From positions 3,602,501 to 3,666,500 of the forward strand of contig WPIO01000004.1 of assembly GCA_009760855.2 (NCBI GenBank): 64,000 bases of DNA. Reading direction: 5' to 3'. Below, piece by piece: positions 24,700 to 35,282 of this stretch; the stretch's first letter is position 1; the number at the start of each line of letters is the position of its first letter. Made by a program: the position numbers and the translations under genes. The notes under the pieces were generated by a model. The model saw only the letters and a program-made list of their open reading frames with translations, had not been told where the DNA came from and did not search any database. This DNA is from Cristatella mucedo (lineage: Eukaryota; Bryozoa; Phylactolaemata; Cristatellidae).

Positions 24700-25305
24700 T
24701 TAAGAATCCGTGCCACTTCTCGGTTGCTTAAGCCCATTTCATGCAACACCTGTATTCGGTCCACTAAACCGAAAGGAGAACTTGAGCAACTTCCGTCAAG
24801 TCTCCCTTCTGCAGTTTATACTAAAGACACTGAAACGAGTCGTGGCAGACCAGCTGAACTCGTATATCGAAACTTCAAACCTTGCTAGTAAGTTGCCGTT
24901 TGGTTTTAGAGCTAATCACTCCACAGAGTCAGCATTGCTTCGGGTGGTGTATAATGACCTACTTAGGAATGCAGACTTAGGTAGAGTCTCATTGTCTGTT
25001 TTGCTCAATCTTTCGGCAGCCTTTGATACTATCGATCACAGAGTTCTAGCACGCCTCTCATCTCACTTGGGAATCACTGGCACTCCTTTTAAGTGATTCA
25101 GGTCCTATCTCAGTGCGAGACTCCAGAGTATTGATGTGAATGGACAAAGACCATCCGAGGAACCACTGAAATATGTTCCTCAAATGTACCTCAGGGCTCC
25201 GTGCGTGGTCCCGTTCTTTTCACGGTTATACTCTCACTCTAGCCGACGTGATTGCCAAGCACAATCTAAGCTTTCACTTTTATGTGGATGACACTTAGTT
25301 GTACC
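24700..25305 (+). mobile_element. LINE family 1 RT fragment, plus half of head-to-head pair
   Basis: RT motifs in order: LKRVVADQLNSYIETSNL, NHSTESALLRVVYNDLL, LNLSAAFDTIDHRVL, SYLSARLQSIDVNGQ and a broken YADD region (YVDDT at about 25285). It stops abruptly where a minus-oriented piece begins. Confidence 0.8.
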
Positions 25306-25832
25306 TTTACTTTGAAGTGGTGAGATGTGGCAACTGCGACGCTCACAACAGACAAGCCTAGCTGCAGGGTTTTGCAGCAGTTGTAAGAGCCTGGTTGCAC
25401 AAGCCGGTAGACCAGCAAGAGTGAGTTAAAGAAGTCAAGACGGGATGTCAAAATGTACGGACCAATTTAGATGTGGTATCCCTGTCTAAACAAGCCCGGA
25501 TTTTAGCAATGTTATGTAACTGAAAGTAGGCAGACTTGACTGATGAGCTGATGTGATCGTCTAACGAAAGGTCACTTTGGAACATGACACCTAGATTTCA
25601 TTCAGATTCAACAGGAGAAATGCGGGCAGAGCCGATTTTGAGTCTTAGCCTTTCAAATTTCTGAATCACACTTGGTTTGCCTACAACCAGTAAGCAGGTT
25701 GTATCATCATTTAATTTAAGAAAATTTGCTGTGCGTATGTCATCAATGTTATCCATGTGCGGATTTCATCAATGCATGCATCAAGGAAGTTGAGAGAATT
25801 CTACGTGCTGGAGGGCTGGGAAGGACCAAAAC
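25306..25832 (-). mobile_element. LINE family 1 RT fragment, minus half of head-to-head pair
   Basis: Minus-oriented RT C-terminal region, from the segment opposite KLNDDTT and GKPSVIQK-like codons down to the SCHH region. It abuts the plus-oriented half at 25305 and ends a few bases before the right inverted-repeat arm. Confidence 0.75.
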
Positions 25833-25835
25833 GAC

Positions 25836-27200
25836 CGCTACGGTCGAAGCTGCTGTCTAAGTAATGTCGGCTTTCGCTTGGTTTGGCCATGGAGCGCTCA
25901 ACTTGGATCAGTCTGTCGGACGGCCAAAGTGCAAATCGAGAAGCCTCTGGCCTCCTTCATCTTCAGCCTTCCTCCCTTCAGCCTCCGTCACCGTAAGCGG
26001 CCAAACACGCCGAGCCCTACTAATTAAAGAGAGAAAGTCCGTTCGTTCACCCGTAACGCGGCACTTCCGTCACGTGGCAAGATGGCGACCAGTACTTCAG
26101 GGAGTGACGTGCAATAGACGTGCAGCTCTGCTATGACTCAGCGAAGCCAGTCCACAGGCAGTGAGCTCTAATTACAGATTAAGGCGATTCCTGCAGGCTG
26201 CCGCTTATCGGACGAATTGGCTCCACCTATGACCGGCGCCTCTCTTGGCAACCGACAGATCAGAGAAGATAATGCGCATCTAATCAGTATGCCTGTACGA
26301 ATCTAATCAGTATGCATGTACGCTCTCTGAGTGTGACGAAAGGGGCTGCCATGCTGCACCCCCTCCCGCTCAGCGTCGAGCCTACCCGACCGCGGCGCCC
26401 AAAGTTTAGCCGCCCCCTTCACTCTCCATAGGGTCGGTCCAGGCAACGTAAGTTTTCAGCCCCCCCCCCGCCAAAGTCCAGACAATTCTTGCGATTGCAT
26501 GATACCTGTCACTTCGCCGTGTCCTATGGATTGGCACTTCGAGTAGAACTTTGTTAGCATCCTTATTTTTCACGAATTGCGATTGCAGGGCAGCTCCGAC
26601 ACTTAAAGCGACAACAAGGCAACTGGTGGACACCGGGAACGAAAATACAAAAGCCGAGACTCGGCAGCTGCTCGGAAGGCGCTCGGACAGCGAGCTTCGG
26701 TCTTATCTCGTGCAGTAATTGGACGAAACAGCGAAGCGAGAGTGTTTTCATGGCCTTCACTTCGTCCTCAGAGGCTACATTCCGAACTGTTCGAATTACT
26801 ACAAATCTTAATTCCTATATTAATAGCTGTCACATTGCAGGGGGGTGCCATGCGCGAATATCCGGCACCCACTGAGTCGGACAGCAATACAACATTGCGT
26901 CCACAGAGCAAAGAAAAAGCGTCACTCCTCGGCTCGTTGAGCCTGCAAGCCAGGTCGGCGACGAGAACATCCCGTGGCTTTGAAGCGAGTTCTTTGCTAA
27001 TCAAAGACCGTGAGGTAAAAGTCTCGCTGCGACGGAACGATTCTTTCCATGAAAGCGTCATCATTTGTGTGCTGAAGATGACGCCGAGGCCAACACGACT
27101 AGTAATCCCGCGACAAACATTGCAACAACCTGAAAAGATGACGATTGTTGCATGAGCTGACCGTTCGGGCAAATCTTCAGCACGTTCGAACAGGTCGGCT
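25836..27200 (-). repeat. long inverted repeat, right arm
   Basis: Partner of 20847-22217. The match begins at CGCTACGGTCGAAGC on the inner side and ends at CAGGTCGGCT on the outer side. The spacer between the arms (22218-25835) is made of older transposons. Confidence 0.9.
26066..26090 (+). promoter_or_regulatory. promoter-like motif cluster, right arm
   Basis: CTTCCG, CACGTG and AAGATGGCGACC in a row in a CpG-rich stretch, mirror of the left-arm cluster. The ATG opens only a short MATSTSGSDVQ frame. Confidence 0.45.
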
Positions 27201-27247
27201 GTCGCGAAAGCGAGGCCGAACGCCATTGCTGCTAGTAAATTCGCCAC
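26768..27247 (-). other. 159-codon open frame with signal-like start, in right arm
   Basis: It begins MANLLAAMAFGLAFATA, a signal-peptide-like leader that lies beyond the arm edge (above 27200). It then runs through the repeat: GCCNVCRGITSRVGLGVIF, DVLVADLACRLNEP, and ends CSNSNSSECSL. The left arm carries the body but not the leader. The opposite strand is also open for 137 codons (LLQILIPILIAVTLQGG). The arm-to-arm substitutions near the outer edge change residues in both frames, so neither shows purifying selection. Treat as a candidate only. Confidence 0.25.
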
Positions 27248-27560
27248 TGACGTCCAGCGAAGGTGCAGCGGTCAGAGCAGCGAGTGTTGGCTACTTTCTC
27301 GACGGGGTTGCGTAGAAGTCCCTAAAGTAAGAATGTAATGCAATAGTTATACGCGTTCGTTGCTGCTGCTGCTGCTGAAACACATTAGTACGGTTCGATA
27401 AAGTCAGTGAACGCGACTCTCTGAGGATTGGTTCGGGTTTCAGACCGAAGGCAAATACTTATTAGAAGTGAATTAAACAGCGTGGTGCATCACATGCAGA
27501 CCCCGGAGTTGAATTGAAAGAAAGACTTGGCTGAGAATGCATTCGCAGCTGCGTTTACAC

Positions 27561-27620
27561 GGGCAGAACTTTGCCAAGGGAGCAACTAAAGGTCGATCTC
27601 GACGAGGCAGGAATATATCC
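27561..27620 (-). CDS. possible exon D after exon C
   Basis: Twenty codons, phase 0 on both sides, between TTTTGCCGCACAG and CCC|GTGTAA. It reads GYIPASSRSTFSCSLGKVLP. The phase fits exon C, but the exon is short and the donor is average, so it may be chance. Confidence 0.25.
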
Positions 27621-27774
27621 CTGTGCGGCAAAAGGGAGGTAAAGCCTGCCAAGCTCAGGGTAGAATGGTCGGCATCTTGAGACAATGAGCAGCGTATGAA
27701 GCAACGAACGAGCGTCGATCAGTCCGCTCTTACACCCCACCCTACCCCCCCCCGAACGGAGCTGAGCAGCATAC

Positions 27775-27893
27775 CTCAACGATGGCGGTAGCTGCTCTGT
27801 AAGACATCACCGCTGTTACCCCCAACGAGCCGTCCTGCAGTGTTTGAGGCGTGACGTAGACGGCGAAGTGCTGCTGCTTCTTCGGCGGCGTGC
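27775..27893 (-). CDS. exon C of the same unrecognised gene
   Basis: Acceptor CGCTCCTTGCAG and donor GAG|GTATGC. It starts one base into a codon, which fits the end of exon B, and ends in phase 0. The 39 codons read TPPKKQQHFAVYVTPQTLQ, DGSLGVTAVMS and YRAATAIVE. The A-B and B-C introns are 357 and 300 bases, so the three exons form a compact in-phase cluster. Function unknown. Confidence 0.6.
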
Positions 27894-28193
27894 CTGCAAG
27901 GAGCGTGCGCGTCATACAGAACAGAACCAAACAGGCCAAGCAGGCCGTGTACGAGCACGAATGGCCAAAAGTGTACGAGTAAGCAGGGTCAAAGGCAGCA
28001 GGGCCAAAGGTAGCCTACCTCCTCCTCAACGAAGCACAAACGGGGGGTTGACCCATTTCTACCTGGGACAGAAGCAAAATCATTGGCCACAATCCTGTAT
28101 TGTCGTTGTGTCCCCAATGATTGATACCGGCACCTAGATGACGCCGCACGGGGCAACATGAAGGGGCAAATGGGTCCAAGCAGTCTCAATCAC

Positions 28194-28434
28194 CTTGATT
28201 TGCCATTAGCCCTTCTGCCAAGAAAATGTAGACGTCTGACGTGCTCGGGAATTTCATGGTGAAGCTACACGAGAGAATGCCGCCAGTTTTGCAAGCCACC
28301 GTGTTGAATAACAAATCGAGTAGGACTGGATTGTCGTTGTCTATCATGCCGTTGCTATCTTTCGAGTTCACGCTTGTGCCAATAGTGACCGTGCCATTTG
28401 GTTCGTAACAGTCGATAACCGTGCTTGCGTCTTC
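28194..28434 (-). CDS. exon B of the same unrecognised gene
   Basis: Acceptor GATGTTTCATAG and donor CAAG|GTGATT. It starts in phase 0, as exon A requires, and ends in phase 1. The 80 codons include EDASTVIDCYEPNGTVTIG, NDNPVLLDLLFNTVACK, GGILSCSFTMKFPS and TSDVYIFLAEGLMANQ. Three cysteines, alternating hydrophobic residues and no stop suggest a beta-rich extracellular domain. No family is recognised. Confidence 0.65.
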
Positions 28435-28791
28435 CTATGAAACATCGGGCGGCATCAGAGCGCCGATCGCAGAAGCCTAGGTGCAAAGAGCTCTATCGGC
28501 TGAATGTGCAGATTTCTAATTCGCCTCTGCAATCGGTTTTGGTAGCTTTTCTATAGAGGCGGCGACCAGTGGAACGGCTATCAGCTATGCTCTTGACTTC
28601 AGCAACCGAACAGGTGTAGGTCCAGTGCAGCGATTTAGATTCTTTAGCTCAGCCCCTGAACAAACGAATAGCTGTCGACATAGAGCGGAAGCCTATCTGC
28701 AAGCCTCCGGACAGTTAGCCGTTCGCTTTTTATGCAGGTATGCTTGTACCGTAGTCCTATAACTCGCTATACCGGTAGTCTTGTAACTCAC

Positions 28792-28980
28792 CATACTTTA
28801 GCTAGTCCCAAATGCGAATGAGGCGTAGTTGTTGGTTCCTATTCTTGCGGAACTAGTTACAATGAAGTTTCCCGGACTGTCTAGATAGACGTCCGACCAC
28901 TGGACGCTGGGGCAGCTGCTCGACGTGCAGACAACGGAGCCCGGTGTAAAGCTGCCGCCGCCAGCTGCAGCACCTCGCAC
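28792..28980 (-). CDS. exon A, copy 1, of unrecognised extracellular-type gene (in-frame stop)
   Basis: Acceptor GTACTTTGCAG and donor ATG|GTGAGT, phase 0 on both sides, 63 codons. It encodes a Gly-rich start, then CTSSSCPSVQWS, SPGNFIVTSSARIG and TNNYASFAFGTS. Shared with the copies at 19.7 and 0.4 kb: C-x2-4-CP-[SG]-V-x-WS, G-[ND]-F-x-[VI], SS-x-R-x-G, NN and SFA. A TAA lies three codons before the donor where copy 3 has a Lys codon. The family is not one I recognise. Paired cysteines and Ser/Thr richness suggest a secreted or surface protein; that is inference. Confidence 0.65.
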
Positions 28981-29603
28981 CTGCAAAGTACAGAGCCTCA
29001 AAATCTCAATCGATTCGTCGAGGAAGCGTAATTGCTCAGTAGTGGTTGCATACTGATTATTCGCAACTGGCAGAGAGCTAAGTTAGCACATAAGTAATGA
29101 AATAAGGTGAAGTCATAGGATATAGCTGAATTTATTACAGCCTACATTTGTTGCTTTACTCCCAACCGTTTAGGGCCGCTGCATGGGCAATCTTCAGCGA
29201 GTATTGAGAGTAAGTCATGAGTTAGACGCCGTGAGAGTGCATTCAAAACAAATTCAACGATCTTCACAGCGTTTGAAGTTTCACGACGACCGATACGGAA
29301 TGAGATTTGATACTCTCTTAAGTGGCTCCAGCAGAACTTCAGCACTACTGCCTTTATCAGGCATTACTAGCACATCATGTTGTCTTTCCCTTACCTTAAA
29401 TTATAGGAATTTACTATTTCAAGATAATGTTTTTTTATTCTTGCGCCTTCAAAGACCTTCAAGCATCACACGGACTTCGTGTTCACACTACCTTCATACG
29501 TGCACGTAGTCTCGCTGCTTTCACTGTCACTCACTAGCTGTCCATTCCCAAGCCTGAAATCAGTGACTAAGTTTCCGTCCGTCACGTGTCATTCTCGGAG
29601 CAC

Positions 29604-29720
29604 CTGTATTGAGCAGCAGCTTATAGCAACCACGGTGGCCATCATAGGAATCCACGCGACAGCTAAGCATCTGGTGGTCGTTAAGGCGAGAATAGGCACT
29701 AGCACCACGTGCGACCTCAG
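29604..29720 (-). CDS. possible exon upstream of exon A
   Basis: Open segment between an acceptor-like GAGCAG and a CAG|GTGCTC donor, reading EVARGASAYSRLNDHQ, MLSCRVDSYDGHRG and CYKLLLNT. It starts and ends in phase 1. Cys spacing and composition resemble extracellular protein. The acceptor lacks a good pyrimidine tract, and two other frames are also open here. Confidence 0.25.
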
Positions 29721-30149
29721 CTGCTCAGGAGCTGTAACCCGCCACTCCCCCCGCCAGCGTTCAGCATGGACACTCCCTCCTGGGTCCGCTGAAACGGGAC
29801 AGCGTACAACTCCGGCAAAGTAGTCGAGAAGAGAACAGCTGACACTTGCAGACTTTTCCAGGGCTAGCATCGGCCACTACTATCGTTAGCTCCCGCGTAG
29901 CTTCCTGCAGTAATACTCTTGCCTACCGTAGTGTCGATTCGATCTTCGGGTGATGTGCGCTTGCTCACACAGATTGACATACTTAACACTTCCACTCTAT
30001 CCACACACTGCCCGGGGGCGCGACTCAAAGCTTGTGAGCATGTCCTTTCGCTTCAGCTTTAGGTTGAAGGCACGAGTAGATCCGGCTAGTAGATCCTTGG
30101 CGAAGTACGGCGAGCCACGTACTGATTGCTATAGATTTGACAAGCTGGC

Positions 30150-30381
30150 ACTTCTTGCGGGGTTGTGAGAAACCTAAGCGTTACAACTGCTTTCAGAAGC
30201 ATCAGAGACCCAAGCCAGTCATCACGCGACACTTGAAGGCCTCTCAAAGAAAAAGTCAGTTGATCAAGGCGAGCTTTGCCCTTCCTTGATGAGCTCGACC
30301 GGCCAACGTCCTCCGTCCCCGCACAGTCGACGATCTGAATCGGGCATGTGCCAGAACTATCAAGCTGGAAGTCCGATTCCA
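30150..30381 (-). CDS. possible exon upstream of exon A
   Basis: After CCCCTCACAG a frame stays open past 200 bases: ESDFQLDSSGTCPIQIVDC, AGTEDVG, then DQLTFSLRGLQVSRDDW. The IVDC string recalls VIDC in exon B. No convincing donor could be chosen, and the overlap of several open frames weakens the call. Confidence 0.22.
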
Positions 30382-31061
30382 CTGTGAGGGGATCCGGTCG
30401 CGGTTCATCCCTCGGAGGAAGCAACACTCAAGTGAGCGTGGCGATGAGGGGGCTTTACTAGTGGCATTCAAGTCACTTTTGTCTGTCTAAGTAAACGTAA
30501 ATTAAGGCCTGAACAATGACTTAACTCGCGCTTAGTCCAGGCTTGGTCGGCGGCTGAAACAAGGTGCACTTATCGGGCGATGTCGGCCACTCAGAGACCG
30601 GCATCTGCTGAAAGTCTACCGGGGGGGGGGAGCCTACTCCTTAACACAGCCGGCGCCCTAAGAGACGGAACCCGTAAACCAGGAATGGCAGGGCAATGCG
30701 GCTGAAAGAGTTCGGACTGGGCTGCTTGTGGTCAGCTTCGTGGAAGCACGGTGCTGCCTACTCCATATGCCCCGCAATAATGACCTTTGAGCTTGGCCAC
30801 TGAACATGAATTTCGGGCGCTCAATTGTGAACGTCCGGTGCATTACGAGTGTCAGGTCTGTACACATTGCACGCGTTGTGCCGCAGACAAAGCAGTTAAT
30901 GCCGCCTCTCATATAAGCTTTAAAGTGATCTCTCACTCGATTTTTAAAGCAGCCTTTACCAAGGATATGCTCCTCAGTTCCGGTTGAATCATAGAGTAGC
31001 CAGTAATGAATCGGTGACAGCTTCTCGTGGAAGTAGCAGTTTGCAATACAAGCATGCAGTG

Positions 31062-31140
31062 GTTAATAATTATAATAATACTGATAATAATAGTAACAAT
31101 ACATTTGCGTGGCGTCCTTGCAGAATGAATCTATCGAGGG
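31062..31140 (-). mobile_element. LINE family 1 terminal scrap
   Basis: A (TAA)n-like tail followed by ACATTTGCGTGGCGTCC, a diverged version of the family terminus. Confidence 0.45.
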
Positions 31141-31462
31141 ACTTAACGTACATGTCAAAATGGTTAGTGGATAGGTATGTCGCGGTTTGAGTACACGCGT
31201 GCAGAAAGTACATACATTATGGTTCGACGTGCACAAGTGCAGTAAGTATATACCTTAGGGTATCGTCAGAACTAAAGGGCGAATTCACCTGTGACCACAG
31301 AGCGTGCAAAGCCATTCGCGAACGTAATCACAAGAAGCTGGTAGAGCTGCAGCCAGGTAGAGCCGCAGGCATTTCAACGGCCGAGCTCTTGCTTCACCAA
31401 ACCGCACCGAATATGGTTTCGCCACATTGATATATAGATATATATATATATATATATTAAAT

Positions 31463-31623
31463 ATTTATATAATTCATTTGTACGGCGCCCTAAGAGAACT
31501 TTAATCTCTTTTCGGGTTCTTAGCATATGCCACGGGGCTCGACCCCACGACCTCGGCCCACAAAATACATTCTCCTTGACCTCGGTCGGGGCGAGCACCT
31601 TGATCACTGGGGCCAAACCAGAG
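31463..31623 (-). mobile_element. tRNA-headed SINE, family 1 (minus)
   Basis: On the minus strand: CTGGTTTGGCCCCAGTGATC head, GTGGGGTCGAGCCCCG as the B-box-like block, then TAAAGTTCTCTTAGGGCGCC as tail. A (TA)n tract adjoins the tail. Confidence 0.75.
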
Positions 31624-32126
31624 CTAGCAGCCGAAAAAAAGATCTCCCTATTGAACAGTTGCCGATTCGGGCAATGGCGGTGCCAGGGGGGCAGGGGGGA
31701 TTTGTTCCCGCTATTGCCCCATTAGCGGGCAGCGGCGGCCTGGGCAGGCCACCCTCTATTCCTGGGCCCCGATCGACATCAACGATGAAAGTAAGTATGA
31801 AAGAGCAATTCCGATGAGCAATTGCCGATTTCTTGTTTAATAACTGCTAAGATTGTGCGGGTACTAATCTGGCGGGTCTTGCCCCCTCCCCCGATGAAAA
31901 TCTTGGCTCCGCCTCTGGCATCAGCAAAGGAGGGAAGCCAAGAGGCCGACGACCACCAACCCCCCCCCCCCGCCTCCCGAATCGACCCGAACTTATCTCA
32001 TTCGACAGCGGTACATTACATAGCGGTAAAAAAAGCCTTAACTCTATCGCCACCCTCGAGCGCTCGTGCACGCGGCCGCTGTGCCTCATAGCCACGCGTA
32101 CCCGGCCCACTCGTTGGCGAACTCAC

Positions 32127-32173
32127 CGGCGAGCGGTGAGCAGCAGCAGCAGCATCGACGCCATCGACGCCAT
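32127..32173 (-). CDS. possible signal-peptide first exon
   Basis: ATG at 32173 opens MASMASMLLLLLTARR, a short hydrophobic leader, and ends at a strong donor CGCCG|GTGAGT in phase 2. It lies in CpG-rich DNA on the same strand as, and upstream of, the exon A-B-C cluster, so it could be the first coding exon of that gene. The frame is open upstream to an ATG at 32371, so the start is uncertain. No exon with the fitting phase has been found to join it to A. Confidence 0.33.
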
Positions 32174-32740
32174 CGACAGACGAGGATCTTCGCAGCAAGT
32201 TTCCGCGGAAGCTCGGCGACGGAAGTCGGCGATCGACGGGGACGCGCCGATCGAGCCGAAGCCGGCTCGATCGGCGAGAGCGAGCGACGCGCGCTTTCCT
32301 CGGAATGAGCCGCGTACAGCGAGCTGCACTGCACTTCGCCGCCGCCGATCTTCGCACCACAGGAGCTGCAACGGTTCGAAGCGCGTCGGTCACCGGCCAA
32401 TGAATCTCGCGCCGGAAAGCTTTTAGGTCGGCGCCCCGCCAGCGCTTCTACCGCTACGCGAACTTCGAAACGTAGCACCGCGAGGAAGCTACCCCCCCCC
32501 CCCGCCCGAACGCGGGAAGACAATTGTCGATGAAGCGACTGACAACCGACGGCCGGTAAAGAGCGTGGGAAGGCGATGAGAGTCCGTCTCTGAACGGTCG
32601 CCGGACTGATTGAGCTCGTCGAGAGATTTCCCGTCATAAAAAGCCGCCGCGCGGCAGCGGCCAGCCCGCAGCGCCAAAGCAAAACGAAAACGCCAAACTG
32701 ACCGCCGTCACTCGATCGATAGCCACTGTGCCACTCTTCC

Positions 32741-32741
32741 G

Positions 32742-32816
<75 letters not shown>
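32741..32816. repeat. (CTG)n, about 25 units
   Basis: An uninterrupted CTG/CAG triplet run in CpG-rich DNA, roughly 570 bases upstream of the candidate first exon on the minus strand, where it reads CAG. It would encode poly-Gln, poly-Ala or poly-Leu depending on frame; no gene is shown to read it. Confidence 0.95.
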
Positions 32817-32819
<3 letters not shown>

Positions 32820-33132
32820 TCGCCGGGCAGCCACGCCGGCCACACCCATGTTTGCCCTTCCGCGTGCTGCTGTGTCGATAGCAAATTCGGGGGCCGACTG
32901 CCGTGCCCGACGAGACGCCGGCACTGCCCGCGGCCGGTTCGGCGAGAATGAATGCCGGCCGTCCGGTCGCGGCCGTACTTACGTAAGCTCGGTGAGTAGA
33001 ACGGCCTGCTCGTCCAGCGAGAGAGCACGCGGCTGAGTCAGCGACCGAAGGCGTCTGGCGGCGGGGCCACGCCCCTAAGATTGGCCCGCCGGCGGTCGAT
33101 TTTGTCCTGCCTCTTTGTACCGACTGGTACGG

Positions 33133-33338
<206 letters not shown>

Positions 33339-33527
33339 CGCAACCACCATTCTCAGGCTCGACGGTCGCCCGCCACCACGGGATACAAAGGGGCGACACA
33401 ATGAAGAGCATGAAGCAGCGCCTACGTCGGAGGCAAAACACAGCCCTGCGTCCTCAGCCCCGGAAACTGCGAACCTGCTCCCTGCTGTCGCTCCCATCCC
33501 GGCTCCCCTTTCTCTCTCCCTCTCTCG

Positions 33528-33536
33528 CCCCTCTCT

Positions 33537-33571
<35 letters not shown>

Positions 33572-33720
33572 TCTCTTTCTGTGTCTATCCCTCTTCCTCT
33601 TTAATTCTTGTGCACTCTCTCTCTCTTTCTATTTGTCTCCGTCTGAGTTTGTCTCTCTCTCTCAGTTTGTCTCTGTCTCCATTTGTCTCACTCATTTCTC
33701 CCTTTCTCTCGCTCTTCTAA
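33528..33720. repeat. CT-rich imperfect tract
   Basis: CTCTCTCT blocks broken by TGTC and TTTC, a decayed relative of the perfect tract just upstream. Confidence 0.85.
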
Positions 33721-33774
33721 TGAAATGAAAATGTGATGTGTATCCTTCTGTAACCCCATAAAGCAATACGACGG

Positions 33775-33885
<111 letters not shown>

Positions 33886-35282
33886 AGTATGCACAGCATG
33901 CGAGTTCATTCATGCCGTACACCGGGGTATTCGGTTCTAGGATGTAATAGGCATTTGAATTCGAGGCTCAAAAGCCCATCCGTCGTTAAGGGTCGAATCA
34001 AACGAAGTTAGAGCATCGGACCAGTAACCTGGAAGTTATCGTATCGTTTCCCATCCGACGCGAAAATTCTGCTTCGCCACTCAGACCCTCGCTGCAGACT
34101 AGCTCTTCATTTATATCACAGCTATGGCGTAGATCTAGAGGAAGATAATTCCAAAAAATTCCCCCTACGAAATCGCGAGAAAATTATCAGATGCTTATTT
34201 TGGGAATCACTTATAGCCGGCACGGAGCAAGGTCCTGCGAATCGTACGCATCGCTCGAATGCCCGACCGGCTGCCTGTAGCCATCGAATGCGAGTCGTCA
34301 GATTGCACCGCTCACCGGCATCATGCCGCCATGCGAGAATGCATGGACTCGGCCACAGCAAGCAGCAAGGAGCGCCTAGAAAGGAGCGCCTTCCTGCACT
34401 GCAACCTACGCCCACAGGCTCGTCTCTCTCTCTCTATTTTTTTTCTCACTCCTCTTTTCATTCTCCTTCCCTATCCTCGTAGCGAGCGGGCGAGAACGAA
34501 CTAGGCAGTGCCCGAGCCCCGCACCCGTCCCCCCCCCCACTCCCGCTGCTCTAAAGCGTCATCAAAGGCTGACCCCTCCTCCCCCCACCACCACTACCAC
34601 CACCGCCACCAACTGTTGGTCAAAGAGCCCGCCTCGAGGTCGCGTCGGCGCAGCCAGGTACAGCAATCACAGTACGTCTCCGACGGTTGGCGCCGCCGCC
34701 GACGTCGGAGCATGCGCAAAGCGAGTGCTCGTGCGATTCCGAGCCGCTCGGCCTCGGCTCCGTGAATCACGTCGGGCCCGCATCGACGCGTTCCGTCCGT
34801 GGCGGCTCGAGGAGCCGCTCGCACCGGCGGGACGCTCGCTTCGGGCCCAGGCCCTTCGCAGCCAGCCAGCGACAGTACGCTCGGCCCAGGCTCTGAGCAG
34901 GCGCCCTCGGCGACACTCGAGCGGCGGTTCATTCTCGCCACTCTACGTCGTCGGCGTCGACCATCGGCCGACCGCTGCTGCCGAGCCACGTGGTCTCAGC
35001 GGCCTTGAAGCGATGCTGCGCCAGCCACGTCTGCACGGTCGGCCTGGCGATGATACGCCCGCAACGTCGCCCGGCCTGTCTCTGCTCCAACCCGATACAT
35101 CCACTACTTTGGTGGCCACTAGCTATTAGGGGAAGCATTGATCCGACGCTGCGATCCCCCGCAGGTCGGCGATCCATCACTCGCCCATCCCAGCTAGCTC
35201 GGTCGTCTCTAGTCGTCTCCATTCGAAGACCGGCCCTTAGCCTCCAATCCTCCTCCTCCCCTATGCTCCAGTCCCTCAGCTG

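Noticed and set aside
20847-27200. Inverted repeat as a single foldback DNA transposon
   Set aside because: No target-site duplication at the outer edges and no transposase of its own; the spacer is a mix of unrelated older elements.
32708-33036. Poly-Gln, poly-Ala and poly-Leu frames over the CTG run
   Set aside because: All frames are open because of the triplet; no splice or start evidence picks one. Kept only as a repeat.
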